Program-made: the position numbers and the translations under genes
Notes under the pieces: generated by a model
What the model was told of the DNA's origin: nothing
What the model saw: only the letters and a program-made list of their open reading frames with translations
The model's database searches: none
In this document: piece after piece, positions 7,069 to 11,292 of the stretch
How the letters are laid out: each line of letters starts with the position of its first letter
Position numbering within the stretch: the first letter of the stretch is position 1
Assembly (NCBI GenBank): GCA_023409435.1
Contig: JAEYHP010000094.1
Coordinates: 1-11,292 of the forward strand
Origin: Bacillota bacterium
Lineage (GTDB): Bacteria > Bacillota > Clostridia > Christensenellales > CAG-138
Direction of reading: 5' to 3'
DNA length: 11,292 bases

Positions 7069-7118
7069 GTTATACGCCAATACCGAAAATATCAAATCTA
7101 TGTAAAATCCCCTGTTAA
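7069..7118 (-). promoter_or_regulatory. Pho box and promoter of the pst-pho operon
   Basis: Read on the minus strand, three TT-rich hexamers lie in direct repeat: TTAACA (7118-7113), TTTACA (7106-7101) and TTGATA (7095-7090), with starts 12 and 11 bases apart, about one helix turn. This is the arrangement bound by Bacillus-type PhoP (TT(A/C)ACA-like repeats). A -10-like TATAAC (7074-7069) lies 15 bases after the last repeat, as expected when the regulator takes the place of a good -35. Transcription would start near 7060, about 40 bases before pstS. The assignment fits the PhoP encoded in the same operon, but is by eye. Confidence 0.68.
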
Positions 7119-7280
7119 GCATTTGCGCCCCGCATATGCTTCATGCGTATGGATGTATGGGAATTGCCGGGAACTATGCGGCCGCGTTTTCTTTTTGCAG
7201 AGCGCCCCATTTACATCGTCCTTGAAAAAAGAAGTTGTGGCAGAAAAGCCCGAAACCCGTTTTTCTTATACGCCATATAT

Positions 7281-7306
7281 TAAGACGCGAAAAGAAATGC
7301 CGATAT
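7281..7306 (+). promoter_or_regulatory. Sigma-28 (FliA/SigD)-like promoter of the chemoreceptor gene
   Basis: GCCGATAT at 7299-7306 is a full match to the motility-sigma -10 element. TAAG at 7281-7284 is one mismatch from the TAAA -35, and the spacer is 14 bases (usual 15). The start would be near 7313, giving a leader of roughly 80 bases before the GTG. Chemoreceptor genes are classical members of this regulon, so motif and gene content agree. No sigma-A pair better than this was found by eye between 7119 and 7391. Confidence 0.6.
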
Positions 7307-7329
7307 AGTAGGAAACGCGCCGCTATTCG

Positions 7330-7354
7330 CCGCTTTAAGCGGATTACTTTTTTT
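7330..7354 (+). other. Palindrome and T-run in the chemoreceptor leader
   Basis: A perfect 13-base palindrome with central T (CCGCTT-T-AAGCGG, 7330-7342) is followed after five bases by seven Ts (7348-7354). This resembles a weak intrinsic terminator or an RNA hairpin within the leader, 38-62 bases before the start codon. The offset of the T-run and the short six-pair stem make strong termination doubtful. It could equally be a binding site. Confidence 0.3.
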
Positions 7355-7375
7355 GCTTTGCTCGTCAGATTACAT

Positions 7376-7383
7376 GAGGGGGG
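7376..7383 (+). promoter_or_regulatory. Ribosome binding site that fixes the chemoreceptor GTG start
   Basis: GAGGGGGG ends eight bases before GTG at 7392. The earlier in-frame candidates, TTG at 7353 and ATG at 7374, have no such site; the ATG in fact overlaps the site itself. This decides the start as GTG 7392. Confidence 0.75.
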
Positions 7384-7391
7384 TTCATCAG

Positions 7392-9881
7392 GTGGACAAG
7401 GAAAACATTTTTTTAAAGCTTTCCCGTTTAACGGCCAAGGCGATTGCCCGTTTAAAGAAGTTTGCAGCGGAAAAAGGCGCCTCCACAGCAGAGGGAGGCT
7501 CTGAAAAGCCAGCCAAAAAGCCGGATAACGTTATTTTACAAATAGCAACCGGCGTTTTAAAAAAGGCGGGCGCGCTGTTTGCTGTCATAAAAGCGCGCAT
7601 CCTAAAAAACCGCAGCCGCGCAAAGGAGGCCGCCGTTTCCCTGTTCCAAAGCATCGGCGGGAAACTGCTGCTGTTTGTTGTGCCTGTTTTAATTTTAGCT
7701 GTTGCCGTAAGTACGATCCTTGCGACGACGAGCGGAAACAGAATTGCTGACCAGATTATGGACGAGCAGACGGACCGCGCCCACGCGAGTTTTCGCAAAG
7801 GCCTGGAGGAGAAAGTCCTCACTTGGCTGGATACCGCCACACAGAGCGCGGAGGATCCCAGCTTTATCAAAGAGGTTACCGCGCAAAATACGAAGGGAAT
7901 TGGCGCTTACTTAAGAAAATTTCAGACGGGCGGCGCCAGCTTTCTATTTGTAACGGACAGACTGGGAACCGTGCTCTATTCCACGAGCTCCACGTACAAA
8001 AAAGGGGACAGTCTTGCATCCGAGCCATACTTAAAGGCAGCGTTTGAAGGGCAGCAGGATATCCGGCTGACTGCAGACCCCAGCGGAAATATCTACCGGC
8101 TCGCGGCGGTACCCGTTCAACTGGACCGCACCGGGACCGTGGGTTGCATTGTCGCCGGCTACTACTATAATGACGCAAAGCTTCTGGATAACCAGAAGAT
8201 GCTGCACGACACTGATTTTACCATTTTCAGGGGCAACGTGCTTTGGGCAACGACTATTACCGAAGGCAATACAGATATTATGGGGACCGAGATGGATCCC
8301 AAAATAGCGAGCATCGTGCTGGAACAGCAAAAGGATTATATTGGCCGCGCGACGATAGCGGATATGCAATATGCCGTAAAATACTCGCCGTTGGTGGATA
8401 AGGACGGCAAAACGCTTGGCGCGTTGTTTGCAGGACTCCCGGTTGATGAAATTAATCAGGCGCGCGCGGACGCGATACGCAACACCCTACTGGTGTCCAT
8501 TGTGCTGATTGCGCTTTCGGTCGCGGGGACGCTGCTGTTCATACGCAAAAACGTGCAAAAGCCCCTACTGGCGCTCAAGGCCGGGGCGGAGCAGCTTTCA
8601 GAAGGCAACACCGGCTTTGCGCTGGAAATAAAAAACCGCAACGACGAAGTGGCTACGCTGACGCAATCCTTCATGACTGTATGCGGTTCGCTGCAGGCCA
8701 TGGTTGCGGATACGGATACGCTTGTGCAGGCCGCGCTCGCGGGCGAGCTGAAAACGCGCGCAGACGCCGACAAGCACAAGGGCGACTTCAAAAAGATCGT
8801 GGAGGGCATTAACCACACGCTCGATGCCGTGACGGCTCCCGTGGAAGAAGCCGCAGGCGTGCTGAAGGAGCTTTCCCTGGGCAACCTCAACGTCAGTGTG
8901 ACGGGTGACTTCCAAGGCGACCACGCCATTATCAAGCACGCGCTCAACGAAACGATCGCGTCGCTCAAGCGCTATATTTCCGAAACCTCATATGTGCTTT
9001 CCGAGCTTTCCGAAAAGAACCTGACGGTGACCATTACCTCGGAATACCGTGGAGATTTTGTGGAACTCAAGGATTCCATAAACGGCATCGTCGCCTCACT
9101 CAACGACATGCTGTATGAAATCGGCGCCACGGCCGACCAGGTAGCGGCGGGCACCACGCAGGTATCCGCGGGCAGCCAGACGCTTTCCCAGGCTTCCGTG
9201 GAGCAGGCAAGCTCCATTGAAGAACTCAGCGCGACGATCTCCGATCTTGCCGACCATACCAGAAGCAACGCCGCCCGCGCGATGACCGCGAGCGGGCTGA
9301 CCGCGGCGGCGCAGGCCTCCGCGCAGAGCGGCAACAAAAAGATGCACGCGCTGCAGGTGGCGATGGAGGCCATCAACGAAACCGCGGGCAATATCCGCAA
9401 AATCATCAAGGTGATCGACGATATCGCGTTCCAGACCAGCATACTTTCGCTCAACGCGGCCATTGAAGCGGCGCGCGCCGGGCAGTATGGGCGAGGCTTC
9501 TCGGTGGTGGCGGACGAAGTGCGCAATCTTGCCCAGAAATCCGCCGACGCCGCAAAGGAAACGACGGCACTCATCAACAACTCCATCAAAAAGGCGGCCG
9601 CGGGCACCCGCATTGCGGACGATACCTCCGCCACGCTTCTCGAAATCACCACAAGCGTGGAGCAGGCCGCAGCACTCGTCAAGGAGATTGCGGAAGCCTC
9701 CAACGAGCAGGCCACAGGCATCGCGATGGTCAACACCGGCCTTTCCATGATGGGCGACATGGTGCAGCAGAACTCCGCCACGGCGGAACAAAGCGCGGCC
9801 ACGGCGCAGGAGCTTTCCGGCCAGGCCGATATGCTTCGGGAAATGGTGGAAGAGTTCCAGCTGATCGGCGAAGAAGAATAG
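7392..9881 (+). CDS. Methyl-accepting chemotaxis protein with Cache sensor and several HAMP repeats
   Basis: This 829-residue transmembrane chemoreceptor would control CheA/CheW and swimming direction. Numbering from the GTG at 7392, residues 1-90 are an unusual Lys/Ala-rich cytoplasmic tail. TM1 is about 91-112, and a Cache-type ligand-binding region spans about 113-360 (FLFVTDRLGTVLYS at 184-197; GYYYNDAKLLDN at 256-267). TM2 is about 364-384, followed by a membrane-proximal HAMP (about 385-437) and three further HAMP-like units to about 574. The signalling domain (about 575-817) has the conserved tip QTSILSLNAAIEAARAG (681-697) and GRGFSVVADEVRNLA (700-714). No CheR-tethering pentapeptide is seen at the C-terminus. 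The ligand is unknown. It is divergent from pstS, so phosphate or a phosphorylated compound is a possible cue, but this is inference only. It stands alone between its own promoter and terminator. Confidence 0.95.
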   Translation: MDKENIFLKLSRLTAKAIARLKKFAAEKGASTAEGGSEKPAKKPDNVILQIATGVLKKAGALFAVIKARILKNRSRAKEAAVSLFQSIGGKLLLFVVPVLILAVAVSTILATTSGNRIADQIMDEQTDRAHASFRKGLEEKVLTWLDTATQSAEDPSFIKEVTAQNTKGIGAYLRKFQTGGASFLFVTDRLGTVLYSTSSTYKKGDSLASEPYLKAAFEGQQDIRLTADPSGNIYRLAAVPVQLDRTGTVGCIVAGYYYNDAKLLDNQKMLHDTDFTIFRGNVLWATTITEGNTDIMGTEMDPKIASIVLEQQKDYIGRATIADMQYAVKYSPLVDKDGKTLGALFAGLPVDEINQARADAIRNTLLVSIVLIALSVAGTLLFIRKNVQKPLLALKAGAEQLSEGNTGFALEIKNRNDEVATLTQSFMTVCGSLQAMVADTDTLVQAALAGELKTRADADKHKGDFKKIVEGINHTLDAVTAPVEEAAGVLKELSLGNLNVSVTGDFQGDHAIIKHALNETIASLKRYISETSYVLSELSEKNLTVTITSEYRGDFVELKDSINGIVASLNDMLYEIGATADQVAAGTTQVSAGSQTLSQASVEQASSIEELSATISDLADHTRSNAARAMTASGLTAAAQASAQSGNKKMHALQVAMEAINETAGNIRKIIKVIDDIAFQTSILSLNAAIEAARAGQYGRGFSVVADEVRNLAQKSADAAKETTALINNSIKKAAAGTRIADDTSATLLEITTSVEQAAALVKEIAEASNEQATGIAMVNTGLSMMGDMVQQNSATAEQSAATAQELSGQADMLREMVEEFQLIGEEE

Positions 9882-9903
9882 ACTGTTTCCCGGTAATAAA
9901 ACC

Positions 9904-9937
9904 AAAAAGCCGGCGGAATACCCGCCGGTTTTATTTT
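9904..9937 (+). terminator. Intrinsic terminator after the chemoreceptor gene
   Basis: CCGGCGG (9910-9916) pairs with CCGCCGG (9922-9928) around an AATAC loop. The flanking A-run and T-run (AAAAAG before, TTTTATTTT after) extend the stem and supply the U-tract. It lies 22 bases after the stop codon. The A-run also makes it partly functional on the opposite strand. Confidence 0.87.
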
Positions 9938-9964
9938 GACTTTTCTTTTCCATTTTGTTACCAT
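9936..9964 (+). promoter_or_regulatory. Sigma-A promoter for the STM3941-like gene
   Basis: TTGACT (9936-9941) and TACCAT (9959-9964) are separated by exactly 17 bases, five and four matches of six to consensus. The start would be near 9971, leaving a leader of about 20 bases with GGAGGG (9980-9985) five bases before the ATG. The promoter begins inside the preceding terminator's T-tract. Confidence 0.55.
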
Positions 9965-9990
9965 AAGAACAAACGTTTCGGAGGGCGTAT

Positions 9991-10560
9991 ATGCCGCGGT
10001 ATGAGGTAAAACAGTTTCCATTAAATCAACTCAAAGTGTTTTTGTCCGGCGTTATTCTGGTAGCCGCATCCGCCTTTCTAGTAACGTCCGACACTGTGAA
10101 AGAGCGTTACGGCATACTGGCGATCCTTGTCGGCATAGCGGGTCTGATTGTCTTTACTGTCGGGCTTATTGGGGCGGCTCGCCTGCTGTTACAGCCATAT
10201 CTGATGATGGCAGACGGCTATGGGATTACGGACAACAGCGCCCTCATATCCATGGGGTTTATTCCATGGGAAGAAGTTTCGGATGTGGGCTACGTCAAAT
10301 ACATGGGCAATCACTATATCTGCATTACGCTTACCAACCCGGAACGCTACCTTGAAACGCTTCCTGCGGTAAAAAGAAAGATAGCGGAGAACAATATCGT
10401 TCGAACGAGATATCCCATTTGGATCGTGCTCAATACCGCGGAAGAAAAATCGACGCAGATTGCGCGGACCGTGCGCAGCTTCTATACGGAATACTTAAAG
10501 CGAAATGGCCTGCCTGTACCCGAAGCATTCTTTGCGTGGCCCACCCCGCGATTCCTATGA
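9991..10560 (+). CDS. STM3941-family two-helix membrane protein, function unknown
   Basis: This 189-residue protein has a short N-terminal region, two hydrophobic helices (about 15-32 and 42-64), and a soluble C-terminal domain of about 120 residues. The segment after the second helix reads DGYGITDNSALISMGFIPWEEV (about 75-96), then ICITLTNPERYLE and IWIVLNTAEEK. That pattern of a GITDNSS-like turn, G-F-IPW-E/D and a NP-x-x-YL motif is what I recall of the STM3941 family, PH-like membrane proteins with no defined role that are scattered in Firmicutes and other bacteria. The start is fixed by GGAGGG five bases upstream. It appears to be a single-gene unit with its own promoter and terminator. 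The family call is from memory of the motif; no function can be given. Confidence 0.8.
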   Translation: MPRYEVKQFPLNQLKVFLSGVILVAASAFLVTSDTVKERYGILAILVGIAGLIVFTVGLIGAARLLLQPYLMMADGYGITDNSALISMGFIPWEEVSDVGYVKYMGNHYICITLTNPERYLETLPAVKRKIAENNIVRTRYPIWIVLNTAEEKSTQIARTVRSFYTEYLKRNGLPVPEAFFAWPTPRFL

Positions 10561-10599
10561 GTCTAAGCGTACCAGCGTATTTATAACCCGCTTACCATT

Positions 10600-10635
10600 C
10601 GCCCTGAAGTTTGGAAAACTTTAGGGCGTTTTTTT
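10600..10635 (+). terminator. Intrinsic terminator after the STM3941-like gene
   Basis: A 13-base-pair stem (CGCCCTGAAGTTT with AAACTTTAGGGCG, one G-T pair) closes on a GGA loop at 10600-10628, followed by seven Ts (10629-10635). This is a textbook intrinsic terminator, 40 bases after the stop codon. Confidence 0.93.
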
Positions 10636-10700
10636 GTAGCTTTTTAAGAGAACAATTCATTTGTGAACAATATGAGGGCAATTTGGGCCGCTTCTCCGAA

Positions 10701-10741
10701 TGGAACTAAAAAAAGACAAAAATGAAACTCAAAAAAGACAA
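10701..10741 (+). repeat. A-rich direct repeats, 22-base period
   Basis: Two 19-base copies (10701-10719 and 10723-10741) agree at 17 of 19 positions, with shared core ACT, an A-run, then GACAA. They are 22 bases apart, about two helix turns, so both copies face the same side of the DNA. They lie upstream of the candidate promoter at 10779. The phased A-runs could bend DNA or form a tandem regulator site. Confidence 0.6.
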
Positions 10742-10778
10742 TGATAGGGCTGGTTTGTGACCATCCGGGTTTATTATT

Positions 10779-10806
10779 TTGACAAGAGGATGGAAATACC
10801 TACCTT
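10779..10806 (+). promoter_or_regulatory. Candidate promoter of the secreted-protein gene
   Basis: A perfect TTGACA (10779-10784) is followed after 16 bases by a poor -10 candidate, TACCTT (10801-10806, three of six, though T1, A2 and T6 are kept). The start would be near 10813, inside the inverted repeat. The weak -10 implies that an activator would be needed, or that the real promoter is elsewhere. Confidence 0.3.
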
Positions 10807-10830
10807 TGGCCGATATTTTGTATCGGCCAA
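10806..10830 (+). repeat. Perfect 10-bp inverted repeat, operator or leader hairpin
   Basis: TTGGCCGATA (10806-10815) and TATCGGCCAA (10821-10830) are exact inverse complements around TTTTG. No T-run follows. It ends 10 bases before the AGGGG ribosome site of the next gene. It can be a dimer-bound operator at the expected transcription start, or a stable hairpin in the mRNA leader. Confidence 0.7.
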
Positions 10831-10856
10831 TTCCAGCATAAGGGGTGCAAAGCGGG

Positions 10857-11292
10857 ATGAAGAAACAAAGCAAAAAAACATTGGCCCTCTGCCTGACCAT
10901 ATTGCTGATATTTGGGCTGTTCCCCACCGCGAGCTTTGCGGTGGAGGGGGATGCCTCTGGTATATCGAGCCCTGCCCCTATTGAGACAGACGGCGCAACG
11001 CCCACCTCGCTGCCGGAGCCTACCCCTGGCCCCGATGCGACGCCTGCGCCGACAGAAACGCCGCTGCCCACGCCCACGCCGGTGGATATAACCGTGCTGA
11101 CGGGGGACGGGCTGTACCAGTATTTGATAGCGCTCGGGGAAGGCGAACTGCAAGCAGTGCTTGACCTGCTGACGGAAGAGCAGACAGCGTCCTTGAAACC
11201 CCTTGTAACGGCAGAGGTATTCTATACATGGTTCCCGGAGGCGCTTTTAAAGCTGACAGGCCAGGAACTCTATGACGAGCTGCTTACCATAT
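10857..11292 (+). CDS. Secreted Pro/Thr-rich surface protein, N-terminal part (cut by window end)
   Basis: The frame is open from ATG 10857 to the end (145 codons visible). Residues 1-28 form a classical signal peptide (MKKQSKK, a hydrophobic stretch, then TASFA), with likely cleavage before VEGD. Residues about 36-77 are a linker rich in Pro, Thr, Glu and Ala (TPGPDATPAPTETPLPTPTP), typical of exported Gram-positive cell-wall or envelope proteins. From about residue 80 a leucine-rich, probably helical region begins (GLYQYLIALGEGELQAVLDL, then LTEEQ). No catalytic or known domain can be recognised in the visible part, and no lipobox is present, so secretion or wall attachment depends on the unseen C-terminus. 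AGGGG at 10841-10845 is a plausible, somewhat distant (11 bases) ribosome site. The secretion call is firm; the function is unknown. Confidence 0.82.
   Translation, partial: MKKQSKKTLALCLTILLIFGLFPTASFAVEGDASGISSPAPIETDGATPTSLPEPTPGPDATPAPTETPLPTPTPVDITVLTGDGLYQYLIALGEGELQAVLDLLTEEQTASLKPLVTAEVFYTWFPEALLKLTGQELYDELLTI

Larger units (their letters stand above)
10636..10856 (+). other. Non-coding stretch between terminator and secreted-protein gene
   Basis: This 221-base AT-rich gap holds no convincing gene. It contains two GAACAAT direct repeats (10650-10656 and 10665-10671), the A-rich direct repeat pair (10701-10741), an inverted pair CCATCC/GGATGG (10761-10766 and 10788-10793) around a TTGACA hexamer, and a perfect inverted repeat at 10806-10830. 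The density of repeats suggests a regulatory region for the gene at 10857. Confidence 0.5.

Noticed and set aside
7353..7391. Longer chemoreceptor reading frame from TTG 7353 or ATG 7374
   Set aside because: Neither has a ribosome site; GAGGGGGG with eight-base spacing points to GTG 7392, and the ATG lies against that site.
8972..10021. Long minus-strand reading frame (349 codons) opposite the chemoreceptor
   Set aside because: Ser/Ala-rich composition mirrors the plus-strand MCP codons, it has no ribosome site, and it spans a terminator and the start of the next gene. It is a shadow frame.
10706..11077. Minus-strand Gly/Val-repeat protein
   Set aside because: The GVGSGV repeats are the complement of the Pro/Thr linker of the secreted protein, which has a clear signal peptide on the plus strand.
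1..11292. CRISPR array, insertion sequence, prophage or defence island
   Set aside because: No regularly spaced repeats with unique spacers, no transposase, integrase or phage-type genes are seen; gene content is housekeeping transport, signalling and motility.

Overview
The window looks like a chromosomal segment from a motile Gram-positive anaerobe of the Clostridia type with a fairly high G+C content. Four things point that way: a complete low-phosphate uptake and sensing operon in the order pstS-pstC-pstA-pstB-phoU-phoP-phoR; a lipoprotein type of PstS; TT(A/T)ACA-like Pho repeats as in Bacillus and Clostridium rather than an E. coli Pho box; and a sigma-28/SigD-like promoter in front of a chemoreceptor. 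No mobile element, CRISPR array, rRNA or tRNA gene is visible. The species cannot be named from the sequence.

Layout. Positions 1-164 hold, on the minus strand, a promoter and most of an FMN riboswitch (RFN element). Its controlled gene, presumably riboflavin synthesis or uptake, lies beyond the left edge. Positions 281-7021 are the seven-gene pst-pho operon, all on the minus strand and tightly packed: stop and start codons overlap at pstC/pstA and pstB/phoU, and the other gaps are short. The exception is a 184-base gap between pstS and pstC that carries three hairpins. A Pho box and a -10 element lie upstream of pstS. Divergently, on the plus strand, a sigma-28-like promoter drives a large Cache/poly-HAMP methyl-accepting chemotaxis protein (7392-9881), which ends in a clear terminator. 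A small two-helix membrane protein of the STM3941 type (9991-10560) follows with its own promoter and terminator. After a non-coding stretch holding A-rich direct repeats and a perfect inverted repeat, a secreted Pro/Thr-rich protein starts at 10857 and runs off the right edge.

How the genes work together. When phosphate is low, the PhoR kinase should phosphorylate PhoP, which would bind the repeats upstream of pstS and raise expression of the PstSCAB importer. PhoU links importer state to PhoR. The chemoreceptor shares the pstS upstream region, which suggests but does not prove a link between phosphate status and movement.

The most unusual point is PstS itself. Its two sequence halves are in swapped order: the usual C-terminal half, with the SGTR phosphate-binding motif, comes first, and the usual N-terminal half, starting GKIVVAGSSSITP, comes last. 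This looks like a circularly permuted phosphate-binding protein.
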